Source: Parus major (Eukaryota; Chordata; Aves; Passeriformes; Paridae). From it: a stretch of DNA of 64,000 nucleotides. Shown piece by piece: positions 13,401 through 25,400 of this stretch; the first letter of the stretch is position 1, and each line of letters starts with the position of its first letter. Where the stretch lies: assembly GCF_001522545.3 (NCBI RefSeq), contig NC_031783.1, positions 6,039,433-6,103,432 of the forward strand, written 5' to 3'. Below the pieces are notes generated by a model. It was given only the letters and a program-made list of their open reading frames with translations. It made no database searches and was not told where the DNA came from. The position numbers were made by a program, and so were the translations under genes.

Positions 13401-16400
13401 GTGTAATTTTATTTTGATATGCCTTGATACTGGAAAGTTTAAGCTTAAAGACATGTTTTAAATTAGCTTCATTTTATGAAATGCTGTACAGCAAAGCTTT
13501 TTTCCAAAGCATGGCAAATCTTCATGCTGTGTTGTGGCTTCTGTTGCTATTTTCTTAGGCTGAAGTTTTCCTGGGTCTGTTGTGTATTTAGTCTAAATGA
13601 GGGACATTGGTGAGGGGGATTCTTGGAAGTTGTTTCAGCCTCAGGTTATTGTGGCCAAGACAGATAATGCTGATAGATGCTCTGAAGAAGCATCTGGAAT
13701 GAAAATGGTACATCTTGCTGCTGTAATGATTTTTTTTTTAAGTTTCGTAATTTCATGAATCTAATTAGAATGTGGGGGAAAACAATGAAAAATGCATTAG
13801 ACATCACAGGAGTCATTTAATACTATGTAATATTGGTGTTAATGGAACAACTACTGTGATACCTCAGCAGCTTTGACCTGGTAAAACATTGGCTTTAATG
13901 AGATTATATTAAATAGTGTTTTTTTATTACAGGCTAAGGTTTAGGTTGTTTACTGTCTGCTTTTGGTCTGTAAACAAACCGAGTATTATCTTGCATCTAA
14001 ATATTTTAACATCTTGGTCCTCTTTGTTCTTTAGACCTTGGAGCTGAGCTCATTTTATGGAGTGAAAAGCCCTCATCTGAGGGTGACACTTGTAGGGCTT
14101 GTTTAATGCTTAGGAAACCTGAAGGCCTTCTTAACTTGTTTTCAACATTGCTAATTCTTTAGGTTGTTTTTCCTTGAGTAGTTACATTATTTTGTGTTCT
14201 ACAATATGTAAATAATTGGACTTAAGCACTTGGAGCAGCGTTGGACTTAAGCAAAGAGGGATCGCTGTTGGTGGCATTTCTGGTAGAGGAGCCATGTAAT
14301 CCAGGCTCAGAAATGCACAGACGTGCACTGTGGCATGAGCTGAGCAGGGAACAGCGTGGGCTGGGATTCTGGTCACTGCCTGCTTTCAGTAAGAGCGAAC
14401 ACTCTGCTCAAATGTGCCTGGAGCTGCCGGGAAGTTCCAGTGCATTGTTATGCCTTGGGCACTGTGGCTTTCCTGGGACACGCTGGGTGTGACCATGAGG
14501 GCGCCACAGGTCTGGAGCGGGGATTGAAGTGTGGTGTGTTCTGATCTCTGACAGCCCTTCTGACCACCAGGAACCACAGCAGTGAGTTTGTAGAGCCTGC
14601 TTCTCTACTGCTAGACCAGAATACAGTAAAAGGTGTTTGCTTCTGTGACTTTGATGTTACTTTTATGTATTTTCTTTTAATGTAATTTAGATGATAAAGA
14701 ATATTTTTCCTTTCACTGTTAAAGCATAGTTTAAAATATGGGAATAAACCCTTTCCACTGTTGTCCTCTGATGGCTGTGACACTTCCCCAACATACAATT
14801 TATCGGGGCAGTTGTGAAAATATATTTAGTTTTTGCTTGTGCTCTCAACTTGAACAACTGACTGCATGCAAGCCAGCTTAAGACCAGAAGTTGAAGCTGC
14901 CTTGCCATCAGGTCTATTCTAATACCAGCTGAATCTCAGCTGTATCTGATCTGTCCAAATGCCTTCTGGATTACACTGATTTTTGTTGTCTTTCCAAGGT
15001 ACAGGTAAAGAAAAGGTGAACTTAACACTGTTTGTAACCTCCTGTATGTGTCATAGGTCACACTGTTTAAACTCAGGAAAACAAAGCTTATCTGCAATCC
15101 ATAGCTTTTTCTTTCTCTTCAAATATTCCCTCCTAATTAATTTTTCTTTTCTATAGCTGTTGGACAATAGAATTGGTGTTCTAGAACCTAACTTCCTCTA
15201 AAATTCTGGTAAAAATGCTTACTTGTAATAGTAAGAACTTTTCAACTCTACTTAGCGCATGAGTTTTAAAGGAGTCTGTTTTATACAACAGTGATAGCAG
15301 CTCCTTAAATTTACTTATGTATGCACTTAAAACAAGCTCTGAAATGCTTCTGTATACTTATTAAACAGGCTACAAACAACCCAGTACAAACAATCAATTA
15401 TTGTGAAAGTATTACATAATAAGTCCTATTAAAACTCAGAATTATTATCAGTATATAAATACAAAGCATAGCTGTAATTGAGTACACTGCAAGAAACTCT
15501 GTAAGAAACTCTTGTAATAGTGCCTGAAAATGTGCATTACTGTAAATAAAACTGCCTCTTCCATTAGCTATATGTACAATGAGATAGTTACCCATTTTTC
15601 TATAGATTTTTTTAAACACTTTCTAAATTACTCCTTTCTACAGGCCTTTTCTTGATATGGTCTATAATGCACTGGACTGTCCTGAAGATGATTACTATGC
15701 CCTCTTTGTGCTTTGTCTTTTATATGCCATGTCACACAACAAAGGTAAGTGCTGTTATGTAGAGTTAACTGCAAGGCCAGGGTTGGAGGAAACTGTAAAC
15801 TCAATAGTCATCTTCTGGTTTATGGGGTTTGTTTATTGCTGTCCTTTAGAATGGGAAGCAGATCCCCACAGTCCATAATTATGTATTGTTCGAAGAGGTC
15901 TCCCAGCAAACCAGTCTTTTCTGAGAAATAACTTTGATATTTTAGAGGAATATTATGAAGAAAGATGGGACTAGTTTCCTTATATAACAAGTCAGTGAAC
16001 ATTTTATTTGTGTTGGGGAGGATACTAAATGGGGCTACTACAAAATAAAAATCCCATTTCTTTTAATCATACATGAACAGATTACTTAACCACCAAAGTA
16101 GAATTTAAAATCAGACTTTGATCTTCTCCCCTTTAGTCATTATGCTCTCCAGATGTACGGCTTGACTTTGATTTGATTTAGATGCAAACAGATAATCAAG
16201 AATTTCAGAAACTGCAAAATAATTTGCATTTCACCAACCACTTCAGGATGTGAGTGTCTTCACCCAGTAGGCCCCATTTAGGGCTGAGGATTTCCAGGGA
16301 TTCATCAATGTTGTTTGGTCTTCGTTGTTCCTTCTTTTCCTTCTAATACAAAGTCAAAGCTATCTTGCCTAGTTTCCTATTGCTAATTGTTCTCTTCTGA

Positions 16401-19400
16401 GAAGGCTGCTGTGGTCTATTAAATATTTGCCTTGGAGCGCAGTCCTGTTTTCTAATTTGCCTTTTTTGTCCTTCACCCCCATAAAAGGACTTGACTCAGT
16501 CAAGCTGGAGAGAATTCAGCTTCCAGCTCAACATGCTGAAGAGAGAAATTCATATAATCATGTCCTTGCAGAAAGGCTCATCAGAATAATGAATTATGCT
16601 GCACAACCAGGTATTATTGCTTTTCCAGGGTTTAGTTTTCCTTCCAAGGTGAAATTTTGAAGATGGAAAAAAAAGCTACATAACCCCTTGTCTCTGAGGG
16701 GAAGTTGACTGTTCATCTTGCTCTTTGATGAGCAGTCTGTAGATATGGTTTGTGAAAGACTGCGATTGGCTTTTTCTTGGTTGGTGAGGAACCAGAAACT
16801 TTGGATTTGTGCTGAGTAGTTGTTTTTATGCTCAGAACTATACAAAGATCTATTGTCTTAATTTCTACCTTCTGCACTGTGGAATAAACAAAAATTGAGA
16901 TTTTGAGTGGTTTCACCTTTAATGGATTTCATCCTGAAAATATGATCTGTGGCATCTTTGCTTGTAGAAATAATTCCAGTGGAGAAATAGTCTTGAAAAC
17001 TATGGTGTCCTTTGCTCATAGCAGTCCTTTGTCTGCCACCTCTAGGTGGTAGCAAATTTTCTTATACTTTTTTTTAACTCAAATTGTATTTTTGGTTCTG
17101 AAGTGTTTTATAGAAAATGTGGGGTTTTGTCTTCCCTTTTTTTGTGTGTGTTAAATGAGGGTTACAATATTCCATGACCTATTCCATGAAAATATTATTT
17201 TTGTTCAAGCCATACCTCTCCTCCTTGTACTGCTTGCCTTAGAATTTTAAATGGGTGGAACTGGCTTTCCCCAGAAACTGACACACTATCAAATTTTTAA
17301 ATGTTTCTAGAATAAAAATTGAATGTTTGTTTGACTTGCAAAACTGATCTACAGCATATTAACTTGTGCTGATATCAGGTGAAAAACATGTTTATGTATG
17401 AAGAGTTTGTACCTACAGCAGGAAGGAGGAGTGCAAATGAGAACGTGCTTATTTAAGTAAAGGCGTGTCTGGGGTGAGAAGTGCTGAGCAAGGGTGGAAA
17501 CGGGGGTTTTTATTCAACTTCTGTATGCTGTGTAGATCATCTCCTTTTCTCTTCTAAGAAAAACTATGCCTTATTAATGTGCTATGTACAAAGCTTCCTT
17601 TCACCTTGTAACTTCATCCTTCCCAAATGTCCGAGATCCTTTTGTAATTTCAGTGTAATTCCACCTGTGCTGCAGATTGGTGAAGGCAGCAAAACCCAAT
17701 GTTTGTGCTTACTGTTCTATAGTATTAATCTTTGCCTTCTTATAGTATTAGTCTTTGCCTTCTTAGGGAATGTTTCTGCTTTAAATTTTCTACTTTAAAT
17801 TACTCTTTCAATTCTTTTTCCTTATAGCCATCAACATTTTAAGGCAGCATCAACACTCATCCCTGTCCAGGTGGGGGATGTGACAGAGGAGCAAAGTTTG
17901 AGAGTTGCAGGAAGAGTAAAAACATTAAGAGCATGGGATGATAAGAGCTATAACTAAACTGCTGCTATTTTGTATGTTGAAATTTTATTTTCACAGATGG
18001 AAAAATTCGTTTAGCAACTTTAGAGCTTGGCTGCCTGTTGCTGAAGCAGCTTGTGTTTTCTAAAAATGGCAGGATCATAAAAAGTGTTCACCTTGATTGT
18101 CTTGAGGTGAGTATTTTCTTGCAAACTGCCAATCACTGCATTACTGGTGTTTGAGTCTTGTAGTATAGCTGAATAATTTTTTTTCATTTCTGATTGCAAT
18201 AAGTCTTAATGTGAAATTTGAGCTTCTAGAACATCTTTGCATTGGTAGCTCTGTGCTGTGACCATAACCTATGTTCTGTTCTCAGCTCTGCTATTTTAAA
18301 TTGTAGTTTCTCAAGCAGTTTCTTTGTTTCATTGTCTCTCTGAAACTTGGGTGTTAGCTGTCTTAATAATGTAAAGAGAAGTGCTTTTGAAATAGCAAAT
18401 AATAAACTCACATAAGCTGCATTTTCTTGGGTGTAAGAACTGTATTTTATCAAATTCTGGGATTAAGGCCATAAATCAGGATATTATTAGACAGTCTATT
18501 CTGTATGAGTTTTTGGGTGGGCTTTTTAATGTGACCAATAAGTGGTGTATGTATTCCCTGAAATGCATTACCTCTTTCCTAGGGTGCAAGGGAGGAAAGT
18601 GTTCATCTCCTTCGTCGTTTCTATAAGGTAAATATGCAAAATGCTGTAAGGAAAAGATTCTTTACAGATGGAGAATGTCTGCTGCCCAGTCTTTACATAG
18701 TGACCAAAGAAGTGCCTTTTTTAAGATGGGAGTTCCAAGTCTGTGAGAGAGAAGGAAATGTTCTCTTGCAGAATTCCTCTCCTTTCCACCCTTCCCATAC
18801 CACCCTGACATAAGTCACAAAGGGCTGTTGGAAGTCTCACAGAGTTTGTACTGGACATCAACTGTATCATTGACACTAATATGGAATATGTTTGGTTTGA
18901 CATTACTTTTTGTTTGTATCATATCAGAAATGATGATCTAAAGTTTTACTTTTTTTTTTTCCTTATTGAACACCTTTGCAGCGTTTTACTTTTGTGTGTG
19001 TGTTGTAAACAATTAAAGAAATTAGATTTTTTAGCCTTAGGCATTAACTTCTATATAAGGAGCAGTAAATCCGTGACAAATTTCAAGTGTCTGAAATGTC
19101 TTCCTGTTTTTCTTAAAATTCTCTTGAAGGATGTTTGCTTAATGTGACTTAGAGAAAATAAGCAACTTGTGGTGGATTGACCTTGGCTGGCTGCTAGAGG
19201 TCCACTCAGCTGTTCTCTCACTGCCCTTCCTCAACAGGATGGAGGGAGAATAGAATATCTTGTCAAGATAAAGACCAGGGAGGTCACTTGCCAGTTACAG
19301 TCATGGGCAAAACAGACTCAACTTCACAGAAATTATTTTATTGCCAAAAGTAAATTTAGATAGTGAGAAACAAAGACAAATTAAAACACTGCTCACCTCT

Positions 19401-22400
19401 CTCTTTTCCCAGGCTCAGCTTCATTTCTTGCTGTTTAACCTTTTCCCCCTGTGAGTGATGCAGGGGCAATGGGAAGTAGGGATTCGGTGTCAGTCCACTA
19501 CAGCTTCTCTCTGTTGCTCCCTCTTCACACTTTCCCCTGCCCCATGTGGGTCCCCTCCTCCATGGGCTGCAGTCCTTCAGGACAACAATTGCTTCAGTGT
19601 GGGTCCTGCAGAGTGCAGCTCCTTCAGAGCACACCTGCCTGCTGTAGTGTTGGTACCTGCTTCGCCATGGTCCTCCAGGGGCTGCAGGGGAACCTCTCCC
19701 TTTCTTAAATGTTTTTCTAGAGGTGCCAGCAGTGCTGCTGAGGGGCTCAGCAGTGGCCTGCAGCCCCAGCCTCCCTTCACAGACACACTGTACAGAGCCA
19801 AACCTCACAGAGTCCTAAACAGCAAGGCTTCATGGGATGTCCATGTTCTTTCCTTTGGAAGGGAGAAGAAATATTTCTGGATATGTTTGAAGATGAATAC
19901 CGGAGTATGACAGTAAGTGAGACCCCTTTTGCCCTGGTAAATCGTCAAACCCAGATACAGCACAGGAGCAAGAAAAAGTTCTGATAGCTGCTGATGACAC
20001 TGGGGTCTTTATTGCTGGGAGTAGGATAACAAAATGTGGGTGGTGCTTTTGTCTCTGAGAAGTCGTGTCTATACTTACATAATTATTTATGTGAAACTTC
20101 ACAGCTCTTTATTAAATAAACTTTCATTACTTTCCAAAATTGAGTATACAAAAATTGCATCAGCCTAATAAATGGGACACTGGACTTTTTTTTTTTTCCT
20201 TAAAGTCAAAATTTAAAATCAAACCTGGAAGAATTTGGGTTTTGGTATTTCATGGGAATTCCAAGCACAGAAAATCCTCAAAATCCTGTGCATGCAGACT
20301 TAGACATGAACAAAGGGTTTGACCTGAGACCTTGGAAAAGGCTTCTGCCTTTAAATCCAGAAGAATTTAGAAACCATGAGTAGAGTATGGGGTTTGTAGT
20401 TTAGATAGAAAAGACATTAAGATAGGTAGTAGAAAGTTGTAAGGTTTTAAACGTTAAGATATAGAAGTAGTTATAAGAACTTTGAGGTGTAGCAAATAGT
20501 TTCTTATGCCATTGTATGATTGGTTAAAGAATGTCTGCACTACAGCAAAGACTGATGAGTTAGCTATTGGTGTAAAAGTAGAAACATTGTTTTGTGGGAG
20601 AAGCTTATTGGCTTATTAACCTTTAAAAGACCTTGTAACCTGTGGTCTTATCTCCACTGACCACAGTGAAGATGCTCTCACACCTTCATGAGATCATGCT
20701 TTAACACGTCTCCCAGTGGTCCCATCTCACTCCATATCCTGATAGTATTTGGGAAATATCTTTTCTGTAATCTTGAGTTTTTCCTGTGTTTTATTTGTAT
20801 GAAAAGTTTGGCAGTGTATCTGGGAGCAATGAGAGATTGCATGTAAGGACCTTTAAATAAGACACAGCATTAAAAATTCTCAAAGTTTTGGAATACACAG
20901 CAATGAGTTGTATTTGAAACAAAAGAGACAAATGCTTATTGTTCTGTATGGTAACCAGTGCTAAAATACTTTTATAGATGAAACCTATGAATGTAGAATA
21001 CTTGATGATGGATGCCTCAATCTTGCTACCCCCAACGGGGACACCACTGACTGGGATTGATTTTGTGAAAAGATTGCCTTGTGGAGATGTGGAAAGAACA
21101 CGAAGAGTGAGTAAGACTTTTTCTTACATTTGTTCATGATAAAATGATGCCAAAATCATTGAGCAATTCTAGGAATACAAATACTTTTCTTTGTAAATTG
21201 CTTGATTGGAAGCTTCATCCATAGAATCCTAAAAGCTTGATGAAGACAGGTCTGTGTAGAGTATATAATAATTACCTGCCCCAGGGGAGAAACTTCTCTG
21301 ATTTCTTGTGTCTAGTCAATGCAACATATTCTTGCATTGGGGTTTAAATTTTTCAGACCATTCAGAAAGCTACATACAAAGGCATTTTGATGACAATGAA
21401 TATGTTGTCAGCTTCTTTTGTGATCTGCTATCTCAGTCCTATCTCTTAGTTATATTCCTGTAGTAAGAATCTCCATGAAGACTGACTGGCTTTGTATTGC
21501 TCATATTTCTAGACATGGCCAAAATTTAATTTGACTTGAGAGTTCATCTTGCCAAGGTAATTTGTGATAATTTGAGAATGAGGAGAGAACCAGTAACGTA
21601 TCTATTTTTGTGACTGACACAATATGTGGAGGTGATACTGACCTGAACGGCAATATCCTTATTTCCGTTCTTGGTCCTTATCTGGCTGTGTCCTGGAAGC
21701 CTTGCAGTGTCAGTAAGTCTAAGAGATATGTTACTGCACAAAATCATTATTTGGAAAGTGCTGTTCTTTGTGTTTCTTTGCATTTATATAAGTGTATTAT
21801 GCAAGTATAGTCAAGTACTCTTGAAATAAAAAAAACCTATTTCCAGGAATCTTCTGAAAAGGTTTGTTTTCCTTGCTTGTAAGCCACACAGCTTTCATTA
21901 TCTCAGCAAGTTGTTTGATAGAATACAGTGAATGATTTTAAAAGGTGTTATTCTTAGACAGCAGAAATGCTTCCTGGAATTCTCTCCTAGGCATTTAACA
22001 GAAGGGTAAATGTAATGTAAATACACATTAGTGGAAAATGACTGTTCCAGGATTTTCATGTTCTAATATAAGGAATAGCTTAACTTCTGTTGATGGAAAT
22101 AAAAAAAAAATCAATGCAAATATTCCTGTAGATCCTTTGGGATGAAAAGGTCTCTATCATCAACAAGAATTCCCAGAATGATTCCTTATTGGTTCTCCTC
22201 CCCCAGTCACATTGCACTCAGGTTTCAATATCTTCTCAGTTCCTGTGCTGCTTCCTTCCAGCCAGGCTGCCTCACTCGGCTGAATTGCCACAGCAAAATG
22301 CTGGATTCAGGTGTACCTTGTGACACTGCTGCTGCCACTCAACCTGCTAAGGTTCTAATGATGGTTTCAAATGCAAAAATATTTGATTCTGAGTATGCTC

Positions 22401-25400
22401 TGACATGATTTTAAAAAGTTCTCAAGTTTATTTCACTAGCAAGGGAACTGATTATGAGTTCTTAGCTGTTAGGACCTTACTTCCTTGCTATAGAAAGTCC
22501 GTCTGAGTGGCAGCTTTTCTGCTCTTTAAAAACTTTAGAAGCTGTCAAAAATCTCACTTTATGAGAAGTTCTTGAAGTACTAAGAACATTTTTTTGTGGG
22601 AATGTAATAAGATAGTAGTAGGTTTCTTTGCAAATCGCTGTTTCTTTGTGCATGGAACATGTACATAAATGAAGAAATCAACATCAAAATGTCTAATTCT
22701 TTAATGTAAGTAGAAATCCATATTTGTTCCACGTTAACAAAAATAACCCAAAAAGTCAGTCAGTAAAATTCTAGGCCACAGAACTTTTCTTATTCTTTTG
22801 TTGAGATCTGATAAAATGTGTTATAAACAATACATTGATATTGGTAACAAACTGAGGGCTGTCAGTGTTGTAGGAAGCACAGCATGATTCCCATTTCATC
22901 TGATGTTGTTGTTAAATTTTTATTTTTTTTTTTGCAAAGGCTAAAGTTCTAATTTTATTTTCTACTCCTGTACTTTGTTCCGCACTAAATGCGATTACAT
23001 GGAGATGAGTTCCATTAGTTTGATAGGAAATGAATGTGATAAAAATTAATGCAATCTAGAAGGAAGAGGTTTGAGGGGGGAGATAAGTCAAAGCTGAATA
23101 ATGGTTGCCCTCCAAATTTAAAAAAAGACAAACAAAAGAAAATCTTGTTGGGTTTAACTTTTGGGTTACCAAAAATGCCAAGATTTTCCTGGTCTTGACT
23201 AAATTTGGCAAATTTTAAACCAAATACTGTGAATTCTTCTTGAAGCACCTGGTAGGAAAATTGCTATATAGTAAACCTGTATAATTTCAGTAAATCCACA
23301 AAATGTTAAAATGCAGTCTGCATAAGTGGGAGAGATCATGTCTCATTCCAAAGTGACTCTATTCTCATTAATTAAACGCTATTATTGTCATATTTTTGTT
23401 CCATACCCTTGATGTCCTTTGCTCCACATAATCATATTGCCCTGTTAAATTTCAATGGTGTACCAAAGCCATTGCTTTGGGGTCATTTCATGGAAGAACA
23501 TGGTACATGGCTTCACTCTCTTCATCCCTGTTCTGCCAGAAATTTCTGGAAGCACTGCCAGTAGAGAGCTGGCCAGGCACTCACAGTTCTGCTTCACAGG
23601 AGCCACCGTTCTGTTGATTTTAAAAATAGAGGAGTGAAGGGTTTTCCCTTCAACCACTTCAGATTTGTTTTTCCTAATACTTCCTGCAATCTGGGAGTTT
23701 GTGGGCACTGCAGCTGTTCATGAATTCAATGCTCTTACTGTAAGGCAGCAGTTAATTTACAGTATGCCACAGAATTACTGTGTAGGAAACTCGTAAAAAG
23801 CAGAACACCGGAAGTAATAAAAAATTATTTTTAATTTGCTGTACTAAAAATGCTGTTCTTGTAGGGAAAGAGGATTATAAATGGTGCCTTTCAAAATGTG
23901 GCTAATAAAATGATTGTTCTTTGACACTTTGGGTCTTTGCATACCGTATGTCATGAATTTGTAAACCAAAGATAGCATATTCATTTCACAGAGGAGCTGT
24001 TGAAAGTTTCTTGGGACCATTGCAGCTTTCAGGAATGTTTTACCCTGATGAAGACTTTCTGAGAATATAAATTAAGTGCTCCAAGAATGTTACATTATAT
24101 GTGGCCAGTTTTGGTGAGCACAGCAAATTAAAATGCAGAAATCCCCACTCTTTCTCTCTTAAATTGTAAACATCGTAGCTGGACTTGGCTAGAAAGGTTA
24201 TTACTGTTTCAGTTGTTCAAAATGTGAGTTCTTGAAGGTTGGTTGTGTAGGTGTCTGTAGCATAGAAGTGTTGCAAATACAATCAGTCTTAAAATAATGA
24301 TTAAAGAAAAATATTCCAAGATTATTTTTTCTTAAACAGCTCCTTTAATTGTTTCCCTGTCAGTCACAATCTGTATAAGTGTGCCAGTGAGAGAAAAGCT
24401 CTGCTGCTTCTATTTTACTGAAAATATGTAGCATGTTTCAGCTTTTCATGTCTTTTTTTAAACTAAGTTGTAAATAACATTCTGCGTTTCAATTTAAAAT
24501 GTATTAAAGTTTAATTTTAAATGTAATAAAAAGTTACTGTAGGACAGCAAACTTGGGGGTTGTAAAAGCCAGTATATGTTTGTAAGATTCTGTTAAAATA
24601 TGTAATATTGGGTGTAAAAATATTCTAATATTCTTTTCTTTAATTTCTTCAGGCAATCAGAGTTTTCTTTATGCTCCGTTCACTGTCACTGCACTTGAAA
24701 GGTGAGCTGGAAACTCAGTTACCGCTCACCAGGGAGGGAGATCTGATAAAGGCAGATGATGTTCTGGATTTGAGTAAGTAGCCCCTCAGTTTTCTAAATA
24801 GTCTAACATGAAAATATTACTGACAGTTTTTTTCTCCTAAACTGCTTGTTACTGCTCTTCTTACTTAAACTACCTGAAGTAGTTGTGTTGAAGTTCTACT
24901 GTGTATTGTAGCATAAAAATGTATTTTTCAGTTTCAGTCTTTGCCCATACAAGAGACTCAGGAGAGTATCAGTATTTTGTCATAAAGCACATAGGAGTCA
25001 AGTAATTCCACAGAAGGTTCATTCCATACTGCTGGATATGCTGTCACCAGAATCACAACTACTGTTACTTTGCAGTGTTTTTCTACTGTAAATAGTTTTG
25101 AAGCAATTACATATTATGTGATATCTGCCTTAGACTGTCTGTGAGGCTGGAGGCATTTTCAGGCTTATTTAGCAGCTCAGAGAGTGAAGTCACTGGCAGC
25201 TCAAATTGACAGCCTCAGTGATTGGTTTCATGTGGTAATGGGATTCTGTTAGTGGCAATGTTTTAAATGCCATGGCCAAGAGATAAATGAGGATACATTT
25301 AAAGCTGTTATTTCTTTGCTGAAACAGAAAAAAGTAATATTATAGTTAAATTTCTTTGATCACTCTGCCAAGTATACAGGCTTTAAAAGGCCATGACAGT

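Noticed and set aside
19356..19910. Open frames of about 150 codons on both strands
   Set aside because: They lie inside the GC-rich units of the LTR-like repeat, and the plus-strand one runs through exon w11 in a frame different from CLEC16A.
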